Below are positions 52,532 through 63,017 of a DNA stretch of 64,000 nucleotides, in pieces. The notes beneath the pieces were generated by a model that saw only the letters and a program-made list of their open reading frames with translations, made no database searches and had not been told where the DNA came from. The DNA lies in the NCBI RefSeq assembly GCF_024171815.1, contig NZ_JAMTCJ010000003.1, forward strand, positions 806,001 to 870,000, in the 5' to 3' direction. Each line of letters opens with the position of its first letter. The stretch's first letter is position 1. This DNA comes from Williamsia maris (GTDB lineage Bacteria > Actinomycetota > Actinomycetes > Mycobacteriales > Mycobacteriaceae). A program made the translations under genes and the position numbers.

Positions 52532-52947
52532 CAGAACGTCTCCTCTCGCGTCACGATGCGGGTCTTGATGGGCAGCTTGTGCTGCGCGCGGCGCAGGGCC
52601 TCGCGAGCGGTGTGCTCATCGGGGTAGCTCATCTCGAACAGCACGCGACCCGGCTTGACCGGGGCGACCCACCACTCGGGCGAACCCTTACCGGAACCCA
52701 TGCGGGTCTCGGCGGGCTTCTTCGTCAGCGGGCGGTCGGGGAAGATGTTGATCCACACCTTGCCGCCACGCTTGATGTGCCGGTTGATGGCGATACGAGC
52801 GGACTCGATCTGCCGGTTGGTGATGTAGGCACTCTCCAGAGCCTGGATGCCGAAATCACCGAACGTCACCTTGGTGCCGCCCTTGGCCTGCCCCTTGAGA
52901 CTGGGGTGGTGCTGCTTGCGGTGCTTGACCCGGCGAGGGATCAGCAT
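52531..52947 (-). CDS. rplP: 50S ribosomal protein L16 (uL16)
   Basis: 138 aa, standard length. It helps form the tRNA-binding region and the peptidyl transferase side of the large subunit. Recognised by [14 protein letters not shown] at the start, [16 protein letters not shown] in the middle and [19 protein letters not shown]. The gene begins 3 nt after the rpsC stop and ends overlapping rpmC. Confidence 0.98.
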   Translation of the reverse strand: MLIPRRVKHRKQHHPSLKGQAKGGTKVTFGDFGIQALESAYITNRQIESARIAINRHIKRGGKVWINIFPDRPLTKKPAETRMGSGKGSPEWWVAPVKPGRVLFEMSYPDEHTAREALRRAQHKLPIKTRIVTREETF

Positions 52948-52950
52948 GGG

Positions 52951-54493
<1,543 letters not shown>

Positions 54494-54510
54494 CTGCTAC
54501 TCCCTCCTGC

Positions 54511-55350
54511 TTATCGCTTGTTCTTGCCGGTGCGGCGGCGGCGGACGATCAGCTGATCGCTGGCCTTCTTCTTCGAGCGGGTACGGCCTTCCGGCTGTCC
54601 CCACGGGCTGACCGGGTGGCGACCACCGGAGGTCTTGCCCTCGCCACCACCGTGTGGGTGGTCGACCGGGTTCATGACGACACCACGGACGGTCGGGCGC
54701 TTGCCCTTCCAGCGCATGCGGCCGGCCTTGCCCCAGTTGATGTTGCTCTGCTCGGCGTTGCCCACCTCGCCGACGGTGGCGCGGCAGCGCACGTCGACAC
54801 GACGGATCTCACCGGACGGCATACGCAGGGTGGCGTGAGCGCCTTCCTTGCCCAGCAGCTGGATCGACGAGCCGGCACTGCGTGCCATCTTCGCTCCGCC
54901 GCCCGGACGCAGTTCCACGGCGTGGATCTGGGTACCGGTCGGGATGTTGCGCAGCGGCAGGTTGTTGCCCGGCTTGATGTCGGCGGTCGCGCCCGACTCC
55001 ACCACGTCGCCCTGGCCGAGGCCCTTGGGAGCGATGATGTAGCGCTTCTCGCCGTCGAGGTAGTGCAGCAGCGCGATGCGTGCGGTGCGGTTGGGGTCGT
55101 ACTCGATGTGAGCGACCTTGGCGTTGACGCCGTCCTTGTCGTTGCGACGGAAATCGATCAACCGGTAGGCGCGCTTGTGGCCGCCACCCTTGTGACGAGT
55201 GGTGATGCGACCGTGTGCGTTACGACCGCCCCGACCGTGCAGCGGGCGGACGAGCGACTTCTCCGGGTGGTCACGGGTGACCTCGGCGAAGTCGGCGCCA
55301 CTGGCGCCGCGGCGGCCCGGTGTCGTCGGCTTGTACTTACGAATAGCCAT
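54511..55350 (-). CDS. rplB: 50S ribosomal protein L2 (uL2)
   Basis: 279 aa. L2 is needed for subunit joining and peptidyl transferase activity. The signature [19 protein letters not shown], containing the important histidine, is intact near residue 220. Other landmarks are [18 protein letters not shown] and the basic C-terminus [15 protein letters not shown]. It lies 40 nt after the rplW stop. Confidence 0.99.
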   Translation of the reverse strand: MAIRKYKPTTPGRRGASGADFAEVTRDHPEKSLVRPLHGRGGRNAHGRITTRHKGGGHKRAYRLIDFRRNDKDGVNAKVAHIEYDPNRTARIALLHYLDGEKRYIIAPKGLGQGDVVESGATADIKPGNNLPLRNIPTGTQIHAVELRPGGGAKMARSAGSSIQLLGKEGAHATLRMPSGEIRRVDVRCRATVGEVGNAEQSNINWGKAGRMRWKGKRPTVRGVVMNPVDHPHGGGEGKTSGGRHPVSPWGQPEGRTRSKKKASDQLIVRRRRTGKNKR

Positions 55351-55390
55351 GAGTCTTCTTGTCCTCTACTTCTTCTCGATCCGCCCGGCG

Positions 55391-55699
55391 TCAGCCGACC
55401 GGACCTCCGAAGATCTCGATGGGCTTGCTGTCAGGGCTGAGGGTGACGATGGCGCGCTTGGTGTCCTTGCGCTTTCCGTACCCGGCGCGGGTGCGCTTGC
55501 GCTTGCCCTTGCGGTTGGCCGTGTTCACGCTCTCGACCGTGACATCGAAGATCTTCTCGATCGCGATCTTGATCTGCGTCTTGTTCGACTCCGGGTGCAC
55601 GAAGAACGTGTACACGTTGTCCTCGATGAGTCCGTAGGACTTCTCCGAGATCACCGGGGCGAGGATGATGTCGCGCGGATCTGCCTGGATGACAGTCAT
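55391..55699 (-). CDS. rplW: 50S ribosomal protein L23 (uL23)
   Basis: 102 aa. The tunnel-exit protein that docks trigger factor and the signal recognition particle. Recognised by [37 protein letters not shown] and the loop [19 protein letters not shown]. It starts 2 nt after the rplD stop, so translation is probably coupled. Confidence 0.98.
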   Translation of the reverse strand: MTVIQADPRDIILAPVISEKSYGLIEDNVYTFFVHPESNKTQIKIAIEKIFDVTVESVNTANRKGKRKRTRAGYGKRKDTKRAIVTLSPDSKPIEIFGGPVG

Positions 55700-55701
55700 T
55701 C

Positions 55702-56391
55702 TCAGGCCTCCTTCTCGTCGGTCTTCAGCGCCCGGGAGACGAACGCGTTGAGGGCCTCGACGGTGAACACGACCTCATCGGAATCGAGCACGTCGTAGGT
55801 GTTGAGCTGATCGGGAGTGATCGGCAGGACGTACTCCAGGTTCGCGACGCTCTTCCACGCGGCGACGTCTTCGCGACCGACGACGACGAGGAACTTGCGG
55901 CGCTCCGAGATGGCCTCCAGGAAGGCGCGAGCCGCCTTGGTGGACGGAGCCTGTCCGGCCACCAGTTCGGTGATCACGTGGATGCGCTCGTTGCGGGCGC
56001 GGTCCGAGAGGGCTCCGCGCAGCGCGGCGGCCTTCATCTTCTTGGGGGTCCGCTGGCTGTAGTCACGCGGCTTCGGGCCGTGCACCACGCCACCACCGGT
56101 GAACTGCGGAGCACGGGTCGAGCCCTGACGGGCGCGACCGGTTCCCTTCTGGCGGTACGGCTTCGCGCCGCCACCGCTGACCTCTGCGCGGGTCTTGGCC
56201 GAGTGGGTACCCTGCCGAGCCGCGGCTTGCTGTGCGATGACGACCTGGTGCATCAGCGCGATGTTGGCGGGAGCGTCGAAGAGCTCGGCGGGCAGCTCGA
56301 CGGTGCCGTCGGTCTTCCCGTCCGCGGTCTTGACGTCCAGCGTCAGCTTCGTGGGCGCGTCTGCTGCGCCCTTAGTGGTGTTGACGCTCAT
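55702..56391 (-). CDS. rplD: 50S ribosomal protein L4 (uL4)
   Basis: 229 aa. The tunnel-loop signature [34 protein letters not shown] and the globular part ending in [11 protein letters not shown] are typical. A 15-20 residue N-terminal extension precedes the core, as in other actinobacteria. In enterobacteria L4 also represses the S10 operon; that mechanism is not established for actinobacteria. The ATG overlaps the rplC stop by four bases. Confidence 0.98.
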   Translation of the reverse strand: MSVNTTKGAADAPTKLTLDVKTADGKTDGTVELPAELFDAPANIALMHQVVIAQQAAARQGTHSAKTRAEVSGGGAKPYRQKGTGRARQGSTRAPQFTGGGVVHGPKPRDYSQRTPKKMKAAALRGALSDRARNERIHVITELVAGQAPSTKAARAFLEAISERRKFLVVVGREDVAAWKSVANLEYVLPITPDQLNTYDVLDSDEVVFTVEALNAFVSRALKTDEKEA

Positions 56392-57044
56392 GCGCTGACA
56401 CCGCCTTTCACTGCGTCGCGGACGATCACGATGCCGCCCCTGCGACCCGGGATCGCTCCCTTGATCAGCAGCAGGCCGGCCTCGGCGTCCACCTTGTGCA
56501 CGGTCAGGTTCTGGGTGGTGACGCGGTCGTTACCCATACGTCCGGCCATCCGCATGCCCTTGAACACGCGACCCGGGGTGGCGCAGCCACCGATGGATCC
56601 CGGCGCACGGTGCACGCGGTGCACGCCGTGGCTGGCGCCCAGGCCCTTGAAGCCGTGGCGCTTCATGACGCCCGCGAATCCCTTGCCCTTGGAGGTGCCG
56701 GTCACGTCGACGAAGGAACCGTCGGCGAAGATCTCGGCGGTCAGCTCCTGGCCCACGGAGTACTCGGAGATGTCGTTCACGCGGATCTCGGCCAGGTGAC
56801 GACGCGGCGTGACGCCGGCCTTCGTGTACTGACCGGTGACCGGCTTGGTCACCTTGCGGGGATCGATCGCACCGTAGGCGAGCTGGACGGCGGTGTAGCC
56901 GTCGGTCTCCTGCGTACGGATCTGAGTGATCACATTCGGTCCGGCCTTGACGACGGTCACCGGGACAACCCGGTTGTTCTCGTCGAAGACCTGGGTCATC
57001 CCGAGCTTCGTGCCCAGGATTCCCTTCACGTTCTTCTGAGTCAT
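56388..57044 (-). CDS. rplC: 50S ribosomal protein L3 (uL3)
   Basis: 218 aa. It starts assembly of the large subunit and reaches the peptidyl transferase centre. Recognised by [15 protein letters not shown] at the start, [20 protein letters not shown], and [20 protein letters not shown]. It follows rpsJ after 25 nt and overlaps rplD. Confidence 0.98.
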   Translation of the reverse strand: MTQKNVKGILGTKLGMTQVFDENNRVVPVTVVKAGPNVITQIRTQETDGYTAVQLAYGAIDPRKVTKPVTGQYTKAGVTPRRHLAEIRVNDISEYSVGQELTAEIFADGSFVDVTGTSKGKGFAGVMKRHGFKGLGASHGVHRVHRAPGSIGGCATPGRVFKGMRMAGRMGNDRVTTQNLTVHKVDAEAGLLLIKGAIPGRRGGIVIVRDAVKGGVSA

Positions 57045-57069
57045 ATCTGCTTTCCGTCCCTATCCGCGT

Positions 57070-57375
57070 CTACTGGATGTTGACGTCGACGCTGGCCGGC
57101 AGGTCGATGCGCATGAGCGCGTCCACCGTCTTCGGCGTGGGGTCGAGGATGTCGATCAATCGCTTGTGCGTCCGCATCTCGAAGTGCTCACGAGAATCCT
57201 TGTACTTGTGCGGTGAACGAATCACGCAGTACACGTTCTTCTCGGTGGGCAGCGGCACCGGGCCGACCACACGTGCCCCGGTACGGGTCACGGTCTCCAC
57301 GATCTTGCGCGCCGAAGCGTCGATCGCCTCATGGTCATAGGCCTTGAGCCTGATGCGGATCTTTTGTCCCGCCAC
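57070..57375 (-). CDS. rpsJ: 30S ribosomal protein S10 (uS10/NusE)
   Basis: 101 aa, first gene of the S10 operon. S10 is also NusE, part of the antitermination complex with NusB. Diagnostic stretches are [17 protein letters not shown] and [16 protein letters not shown]. The start is GTG, with AGAGGA 6-7 nt ahead. Upstream lies a long non-coding leader with hairpins, and on its far side a two-component system on the opposite strand. Confidence 0.99.
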   Translation of the reverse strand: MAGQKIRIRLKAYDHEAIDASARKIVETVTRTGARVVGPVPLPTEKNVYCVIRSPHKYKDSREHFEMRTHKRLIDILDPTPKTVDALMRIDLPASVDVNIQ

Positions 57376-57493
57376 GCTGTGTCCTCTTCCGTCGGTAACT
57401 AGTCGGCAGACGCGCCGCTGGGGAGCGGCTCACAGATGACCACTGCTCCTCATGAGACGGTGATCGACGCTGTTCATCTGTCGTTGTGCGTTC

Positions 57494-57510
57494 GCCCGCA
57501 TGACGCGGGC
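57494..57510 (-). promoter_or_regulatory. Hairpin in the S10 operon leader
   Basis: GCCCGC, 5-nt loop ATGAC, GCGGGC. It would form in the leader RNA roughly 120 nt before the rpsJ start. No T-run follows, so it is not an obvious attenuator. Confidence 0.4.
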
Positions 57511-57540
57511 CGGTCGTACTGACTCGGATGCCGGATTCCT

Positions 57541-57566
57541 CCGACACCCGAGGTCGGGCGTGTCGG
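57541..57566 (-). promoter_or_regulatory. Long hairpin in or near the S10 operon leader
   Basis: The arms CCGACAC and GTGTCGG enclose a second pair, CCGA and TCGG, around a 2-nt loop with a GC bulge; the tight inner loop would open somewhat in RNA. It lies about 165 nt upstream of rpsJ. Whether it is transcribed depends on where the promoter is. Confidence 0.4.
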
Positions 57567-57633
57567 GCGCCTGAAGACATATCTGTGCAGACACATCCGT
57601 GCGCAGCCGAACATCCGAGATCTTGGCTGTGAT

Positions 57634-57645
57634 CCCTGATCAGGG
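57634..57645. promoter_or_regulatory. Operator-like palindrome in the divergent region
   Basis: CCCTGATCAGGG is a perfect 12-bp palindrome, flanked outside by GAT on one side and GGATC on the other. It lies 279 nt before the response regulator start and 259 nt before rpsJ. A regulator binding site is possible; nothing identifies the protein. Confidence 0.35.
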
Positions 57646-57923
57646 GGATCGAGGTGGTGCTGGTCGTACAGGTCGATCGCTGTGACGGTTACCGGGCCAG
57701 TTCGTCTCCGCTTGACCCGCCGTGGCGATCGCACCTGATCGAGGCCGCGAAAACTCCGCGTTCCCGATCAAGGCAACCCGAACAGTATGCAACAGATCGT
57801 CGGCGAGGCCAAATTGCGCCGACAGCGACCCGTGACCGGCCGCCACCTGGGCCGCGACCACCTTCACAGACTCTTCACACCATCTCGGCAGCGCACCGAC
57901 AAACGGACACTACCGTCGCTGCC

Positions 57924-58673
57924 ATGACCGCACATCCGTCCGCATCGCCCGGGACCCCGTCGTCAGCGCTGCCCTCGGTGTTGGTCGTGGACGACGAACC
58001 ACTCATCCGCGAGTCCATCGCCGACCGGTTCCGGGCCGAGGGCTTCGACGTCACCACCGCCGACACCGGCCCCGCCGCCGTCGCCACCCACCGAGAGGTC
58101 GGCTGCGACGTGGTCATCCTCGACCTGATGCTCCCGGGTATGGACGGGCTCGAGGTGTGCCGACGGATCCAGGCGCACTCCCCCACCCCGGTGCTCATGC
58201 TCACCGCCCGATCCGCCGAGACCGACCTCGTCATCGGACTCGGGGTCGGTGCCGACGACTATCTGTCGAAGCCGTTCTCCATGCGCGAGCTGGTCGCCCG
58301 GACCAGGGCCCTGCTGCGACGGGCCGAACGGTACGGACCCACCGAGACCGGGCCGACCGGGTCGCCCGAGCCGACGTCGGACGTGCAGACGCTCGGCGAC
58401 CTGCACATCGACCACTCCGGGCGCCGGGTCGTGGTCGAGGGCGAGTCGGTGCACCTGACCCGTACCGAGTTCGACCTGTTGGTGTCGCTGGCCCGTCATC
58501 CGGGCGCGGTGCTCAGTCGTGGGCAGCTGCTCGAGACGGTGTGGCAGTGGCCGGGCGCCGGCGAGACCCGGACCGTCGACTCCCACGTGCGGTCGCTGCG
58601 GCGCAAGGTCGGCCACGGCCGGATCCGCACCGTGCACGGCGTCGGGTACGCACTCGAGAGCGATCGGACGTGA
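57924..58673 (+). CDS. OmpR/PhoB-family response regulator
   Basis: 249 aa. Receiver domain at the N-terminus: acidic pair D23-D24 (VLVVDDEP), phosphoacceptor D67 (VVILDLMLPGMDG), T94 (LMLTAR) and K116 (YLSKPF). The C-terminal winged-helix DNA-binding domain is complete (LTRTEFDLLVSLARHPG, RTVDSHVRSLRRKVG, RTVHGVGYAL). The start is the ATG right before the receiver domain, although the frame is open further upstream; no strong ribosome binding site is visible, so a leaderless transcript is possible. The histidine kinase follows with a four-base overlap. Targets are unknown; the downstream membrane protein gene is an obvious candidate. Confidence 0.93.
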   Translation: MTAHPSASPGTPSSALPSVLVVDDEPLIRESIADRFRAEGFDVTTADTGPAAVATHREVGCDVVILDLMLPGMDGLEVCRRIQAHSPTPVLMLTARSAETDLVIGLGVGADDYLSKPFSMRELVARTRALLRRAERYGPTETGPTGSPEPTSDVQTLGDLHIDHSGRRVVVEGESVHLTRTEFDLLVSLARHPGAVLSRGQLLETVWQWPGAGETRTVDSHVRSLRRKVGHGRIRTVHGVGYALESDRT

Positions 58674-59734
58674 GCGTCCGGGAACGGGTCCCGTCCGCAC
58701 CGGTGCGCCGCCCGCCGCGACGGCTACACTTCCCGCGTCCCCTCGACGCGGTGGCGTCGTTCAAGTTCAAGACCGCCGTGGTGGTCGGTGGCGCGCTGCT
58801 CACCTCGAGCGTGTCGTTCTGGATCACCGCGCAACTCGCGTTCCGGTACGCGCTGCTGGTCGCGCTGGTGGTCGCCTTCGTCGTCACGTGGGTGCTCGCG
58901 CACGGCATGACCTCGCCGCTGCGGGAGATGACCGGTGCGGTCCGTCGGATGTCCGACGGCGACTACACCACCCGGGTGCGCGCCACGTCGAAGGACGAGA
59001 TCGGCACCCTGGCCACGGCGTTCAACCAGATGGCCGAGGACCTGGCGCACGAGGACCGGTACCGACGCGAGGTGGTCGGCAACGTCGCCCACGAACTGCG
59101 GACACCGGTCGCCGCCCTGCACGCGGTGCTGGAGAACCTGGTCGACGGGGTACGCACCCCCGATCAGGACACCCTGGAGTTGGCATTGACCCAGACCGAC
59201 CGACTGGGCCGACTGATCACCGACCTGCTCGACCTGTCCCGGGTCGAGGGCGGCGCCGTGCGACTCGACCACGACCCGATCGAGGTGCAGCGCTTCGCGG
59301 CCGACGCCGTGGCGCAGTGCCGGCTGCGACTGCGTCAGCACAGCGGACGGGCCACCGACGTCGGTTTCTCCATCGACATCCCGGCCGCGCTGGTCGTCGA
59401 GGCCGACGAGGACCGCCTCCATCAGGTGCTGGCCAACCTCCTCGACAACGCGGCCCGGCACTCACCACCCGGTGGCGTGATCCACGTGTTGGCCCACGCC
59501 GACGGCGACTCCGTCGTCCTCGAGGTGGCCGACGAGGGGCCCGGCGTGGAACCCGCCGAGCGTCAACGCATCTTCGAACGCTTCACCCGCGGCGGTTCCC
59601 GCGACGGTGGCACCGGACTCGGCCTGGCCATCGCGCAGTGGGTCGTCCACCTGCACCGCGGCGAGATCGCCGTGGTCGACGACCCGCGGGGGTGTCGGAT
59701 CCGGATCCGCCTGCCCGCGAACGTCACTCGCTGA
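58670..59734 (+). CDS. Sensor histidine kinase with minimal extracellular part
   Basis: 354 aa from a GTG that overlaps the stop of the response regulator gene (GTGA). Two transmembrane helices (about residues 36-56 and 60-78) are joined by only a few residues, so there is no periplasmic sensor domain. Then a HAMP domain (SPLREMTGAVRRMSDGDY), the dimerisation and phosphoacceptor box with H141 (VAHELRTPVAAL), N box (LANLLDNAARHS), G1 (VADEGPGV), F (IFERFTRG) and G2 (GGTGLGLAIA). All catalytic motifs are intact. The layout is that of intramembrane-sensing kinases, many of which respond to cell-envelope stress. It should phosphorylate its partner just upstream. Confidence 0.93.
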   Translation: MSVRERVPSAPVRRPPRRLHFPRPLDAVASFKFKTAVVVGGALLTSSVSFWITAQLAFRYALLVALVVAFVVTWVLAHGMTSPLREMTGAVRRMSDGDYTTRVRATSKDEIGTLATAFNQMAEDLAHEDRYRREVVGNVAHELRTPVAALHAVLENLVDGVRTPDQDTLELALTQTDRLGRLITDLLDLSRVEGGAVRLDHDPIEVQRFAADAVAQCRLRLRQHSGRATDVGFSIDIPAALVVEADEDRLHQVLANLLDNAARHSPPGGVIHVLAHADGDSVVLEVADEGPGVEPAERQRIFERFTRGGSRDGGTGLGLAIAQWVVHLHRGEIAVVDDPRGCRIRIRLPANVTR

Positions 59735-59748
59735 CCCCGACCCTCACA

Positions 59749-59764
59749 CGCGCCGATCGGCGCG
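59749..59764. promoter_or_regulatory. 16-bp perfect palindrome before the DUF4153-like gene
   Basis: CGCGCCGATCGGCGCG lies in the 72-nt gap between the kinase gene and the following membrane protein gene. With no loop and no T-run it is a poor terminator; it could be a binding site, or chance in GC-rich DNA. Confidence 0.35.
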
Positions 59765-59806
59765 CTCGGACCGAACCACACCCGTACGACGAGAGGCGAT
59801 ACCCCC

Positions 59807-61369
59807 ATGCCCGAAACACCCTCGATGCCCGGCCTGCCCATCCCGGGGACGGTCTACCCGGCCCCTCCCGAGCCGCCGTTCCCTCCCCTTCCGCCGTTGC
59901 CGCCACGGCCGCCGATGTACGACGTGTCGGCGGACCTGCCCCGCGTCGCCCCGGGGCGGGTCTTCGCCGCGGTCGCCGGCACCGCCGTCGCCGCGGCGCT
60001 CCTGCTCCCCGCAGGCCTGTCGGGCATCGGGATCGCGGTGACCGGCATCATCGTCCTCATCGCGGTGTTCGTGGGTTCGCCCTACCGCCCGGGGTGGGGC
60101 CAGTTGCTCACCGCCGCAGGCATCGTGGCGCTGCTGGCCGTGCCCGGCTGGCGCAGCGCCGAGTGGCTGACCGTCTGGTACGTCCTGCTCGCGGTCGCGG
60201 CCACCGGGGTGCTGCTCATCAGTGGACGCACGCTGCGGGACATGGCGTTCGCGGTGGTGGCGCCGATCGTCGTGTCGCTGCGCACGTCGGCCTGGATGAC
60301 CCGGGCCGCCGGAGTCGCCTACTTGGGCTCGAAGGTGGAGAACCCGCGGGCGGTGCTCGGGGTCGGCGTGGTGACCGTGGTGCTCGTCGTGGTCTTCGGC
60401 GCGTTGTTCGCCGGCGCGGACGCCATGTTCGCGACCCTGCTGTCCGCGCTCACCCCGGACGTCGACGACCCCACCGTCACCGCGAACGTCGCGGTGGGTG
60501 TCGTGGTCGGCCTGTTCACGGCGGTGGGTTGCTACCTCCGGTACGCCCGGCCGCGCCTGACCGACCACGAGCGGACGGTCGCGGGCGACTCCTGGGCCTG
60601 GGCGGTGCCGACCGGCACGGTGCTCGCGTTGTTCGTCGCCTTCCTCGGCACGCAGGCCGGCGCCATGATCGGCGGGCAGGACTACGTGCAGGACACCGCG
60701 AACCTGACCTCGGCCGAGTACGCACGATCGGGCTTCTGGCAGTTGTTCGCCGTCACCGCGCTGACGATCCTGGTGGTGTCGGTGGCCTGGCAGCGCGCGG
60801 CCCGCACCACCACCCGCGACCGCGTCCTGGTCCGCGGCATACTCGGCGGACTGTGCGTCGCGACGCTGCTCGTGGTGGTCTCCGCGCTGCACCGGATGTA
60901 CCTGTACATCGACGCCTACGGCGCGACCCGCCTGCGGATCAGCGTGATGGCGGTCGAGTTGAGCCTGGGCGCGATCGTCATCGCCCTGATGGTGGCGGGC
61001 GCCGGACTCGGCACCCGACACCTCGCCCGCGTCGTGGGCGGTCTGATCATCGGTGCCGCGCTGGCGTTCGCCGTCTACGACCCGGACGCGCAGATCGCCC
61101 GGATCAACGTCGATCGGTACGAGGCGTCGATCGCCCGCGACGAGGCACCCCGGATCGACACCTCGTATCTGTCCGGGTTGTCGCCGGATGCGACCGGTCA
61201 GCTGCTCCGACTCCCCACCGAACTGCAGCCGTGCGTGCTGCGGCTCATCGCCGAGACCGCCCGCGAGAAGCGCGGGTGGACCGGGTTCACCGTCGGTCGC
61301 GCACAGGCGAAGGCCGACCTGCACGACGTCGAACTCACGAGCGTCGACGCGTGCCCCAGCCCCAACTGA
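59807..61369 (+). CDS. Polytopic membrane protein, DUF4153/DUF4173-like
   Basis: 520 aa. Residues about 5-43 are strongly proline-rich (PPLPPLPPRPP). About ten hydrophobic helices follow, starting with AGTAVAAALLLPAGL. The stretch SALHRMYLYIDAYGATRLR is typical of DUF4153/DUF4173 proteins. The last 100 residues after the final helix (GLIIGAALAFAVY) are polar and probably lie outside the membrane. The function of the family is not known. The gene begins 72 nt after the kinase gene on the same strand, with GAGAGG about 10 nt before the ATG, so it may be co-transcribed with and serve the two-component system. Confidence 0.75.
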   Translation: MPETPSMPGLPIPGTVYPAPPEPPFPPLPPLPPRPPMYDVSADLPRVAPGRVFAAVAGTAVAAALLLPAGLSGIGIAVTGIIVLIAVFVGSPYRPGWGQLLTAAGIVALLAVPGWRSAEWLTVWYVLLAVAATGVLLISGRTLRDMAFAVVAPIVVSLRTSAWMTRAAGVAYLGSKVENPRAVLGVGVVTVVLVVVFGALFAGADAMFATLLSALTPDVDDPTVTANVAVGVVVGLFTAVGCYLRYARPRLTDHERTVAGDSWAWAVPTGTVLALFVAFLGTQAGAMIGGQDYVQDTANLTSAEYARSGFWQLFAVTALTILVVSVAWQRAARTTTRDRVLVRGILGGLCVATLLVVVSALHRMYLYIDAYGATRLRISVMAVELSLGAIVIALMVAGAGLGTRHLARVVGGLIIGAALAFAVYDPDAQIARINVDRYEASIARDEAPRIDTSYLSGLSPDATGQLLRLPTELQPCVLRLIAETAREKRGWTGFTVGRAQAKADLHDVELTSVDACPSPN

Positions 61370-61391
61370 CCGACGAGTAAGGTCGTGACCC

Positions 61392-61904
61392 ATGACGGAC
61401 GAGATCACCACGCTGCCCACCGCACGGACCGAGTCGGTCACCCCGACGTACGCCCTGTGGCGTCGCCTTCCCCAGAACGCGGTGGGCGCGGCGCTGTTCT
61501 CGATCGGCATGGTCGCCCGGGTCCCCTACTTCGGCACCATCCTGCCGTCGGTGAAGGAGCTGCGACCCGGGTACTGCGAGGTCACGGCACCGAAGTGGTT
61601 CGGGGTGCACAACCACATCGGCACCTTCCACGCGATCGCGGCCTGCAACCTCGCCGAGACCGCGATGGGGATGCTGATGGAGGCCTCGACCCCCACCACG
61701 CTGCGCTGGTTGCCCAAGGCCATGACGTCGCAGTACCTCGCCAAGGCGACCACCGGCCTGCGTGCGGTGGCCACCCTGCCCGATCCCATCGACGCCGCCG
61801 CGATCGGCGACGGCGCGGAGATCGTCGTCGACATCGCGATCACCGACAAAGCCGGGCTCGAGGTCGTCCACTGTGCGATCACGTGCTGGGTCACGCCGAA
61901 GTGA
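61392..61904 (+). CDS. DUF4442 hotdog-fold protein (thioesterase-like)
   Basis: 170 aa, the usual length. It opens with a short leader, then LWRRLPQNAVGAALFS and the DUF4442-type text VPYFGTILPSVKELRPGYCEV, VHNHIGTFHAIAACNLAETAMG and a C-terminal strand VVHCAITCWV. The family adopts the hotdog fold of PaaI-type acyl-CoA thioesterases; the substrate is unknown. It follows the membrane protein gene by 22 nt on the same strand and may be its operon partner, though the functions have no evident link. Confidence 0.8.
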   Translation: MTDEITTLPTARTESVTPTYALWRRLPQNAVGAALFSIGMVARVPYFGTILPSVKELRPGYCEVTAPKWFGVHNHIGTFHAIAACNLAETAMGMLMEASTPTTLRWLPKAMTSQYLAKATTGLRAVATLPDPIDAAAIGDGAEIVVDIAITDKAGLEVVHCAITCWVTPK

Positions 61905-62039
61905 GAACACACCTGTACGAGTCGGTCGAGCGCCGAACAATGAGCGACATCTATTGTCGAATTAATTGCGCAGACGCCTTGCGCGCCATTTCGAATTCAT
62001 ATTAACCTCGGCTAAGTACTTGTTCGGGGCAAATGCGGG
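61905..62039 (+). promoter_or_regulatory. AT-rich intergenic region, probable promoter of the hydrolase gene
   Basis: This 135-nt gap is far more AT-rich than its surroundings. A plausible pair is TTGCGC with TATTAA 15 nt later (about 61980-62006), shorter than the ideal spacing. No terminator hairpin is evident after the DUF4442 gene. Confidence 0.35.
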
Positions 62040-62939
62040 GTGGTGAATCGAGGTCGTCGGGTGCCGGCACTGGGAACATCGGGAGTCGTTCCGATCGGCG
62101 ATCGTGAGGTGCACTACTGCGCCGACGGGCAGGGCCCGGTCACGGTCTTCTTCGAGAGCGGACTCGGCCGTTCACGCAACACGTGGGCGGCCGTACAACC
62201 GCAGGTCGCCCGGTTCGCCCGGACGATCACCTATGACCGAGCGGGCCACGGGCGCAGCGACTCTCGCGCCGAGCCCTGCACCCTCGAGGAACTGACCGCC
62301 GACCATCTCGCGGTCCGTCGCGCGGTGGTCGACGGCCCGTGCGTCGTGGTCGGACACAGTTACGGCGGGCCGATCGTCCGTGCGGGTGCACTGGTCGAAC
62401 CCGCCGACGTGTCCGGTGTGGTGCTCGTCGACGAGGTGTCCGAATTGTGCGACCGCCTGGTGTACGGGAACGGGATGATGGGCTCCGGCGCTTTCTATCG
62501 TGCGCAGGTCGTCCTGGCCAAACTGCGATTGTTGCCGAGTTTCCTGACGCGTACCCACTACCGAACACTGACGTCGTCGAACCCGGTGGAAGACCCCGAT
62601 GAATTGATGCGGGAGATCCGCTCCGAGGAGGGCAGCGGTCGCGGCGCACGCACCGCGCTCCGGGAGTGGCAGGGCTTCACCGCGAGCATGCGTCGTTTCC
62701 ACGCGAGCGGTCCGTGGATCCCCCGGGTACCGATGACCACCATCTCGCCGACGCGCGTGCCCGAGGACAAACGCCACCTCGACTACATCGCCCAGTCGCA
62801 CGACGAGACGGCCCGACTCGCGTGCGACTGCCGCCACGTCTTCGCCCACACCTCGGGCCACTACATCCAACTGTCCGAGCCCGACACCGTGGTCAACGAG
62901 ATCCGGGCTCTCGTCGACGCCTCCTGCACCGTCGCCTGA
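62040..62939 (+). CDS. Alpha/beta hydrolase
   Basis: 299 aa. Typical alpha/beta-hydrolase fold: FFESGLGRSRNTW (oxyanion region), TYDRAGHGRSD, nucleophile elbow VVGHSYGG with S107 and a C-terminal HTSGHYIQL with H274 as the likely catalytic histidine. No signal peptide. The start is one of two adjacent GTG codons at 62040 and 62043; a GTG at 62061 is also possible. It is a general hydrolase of esters, epoxides or similar bonds, and the sequence does not show which. It stands before a GntR regulator but may be a separate unit. Confidence 0.8.
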   Translation: MVNRGRRVPALGTSGVVPIGDREVHYCADGQGPVTVFFESGLGRSRNTWAAVQPQVARFARTITYDRAGHGRSDSRAEPCTLEELTADHLAVRRAVVDGPCVVVGHSYGGPIVRAGALVEPADVSGVVLVDEVSELCDRLVYGNGMMGSGAFYRAQVVLAKLRLLPSFLTRTHYRTLTSSNPVEDPDELMREIRSEEGSGRGARTALREWQGFTASMRRFHASGPWIPRVPMTTISPTRVPEDKRHLDYIAQSHDETARLACDCRHVFAHTSGHYIQLSEPDTVVNEIRALVDASCTVA

Positions 62940-63017
62940 TCGCTGCGATACTCGGATCACGTGATGTCGTCTCGGCCAGATCGGGCGAGCACGGACGGCG
63001 CGGACCGGGGGCGTGGG

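Larger units (their letters stand above)
57376..57923. other. Divergent intergenic region between the S10 operon and the two-component system
   Basis: About 548 nt without a convincing gene. On the rpsJ side it holds two strong inverted repeats in what would be the 5' leader (57494-57510 and 57541-57566), and further out a 12-bp palindrome (57634-57645). Promoters for both directions should lie here, but I see no clear -35/-10 pair. The frames open in this stretch look like chance frames of GC-rich DNA. Confidence 0.6.

Noticed and set aside
62961-63017. Upstream GTG/ATG start for the GntR regulator
   Set aside because: No ribosome binding site precedes it, and the extra 19 residues are polar and unlike family members. 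The ATG at 63018 has a better site. It remains possible.
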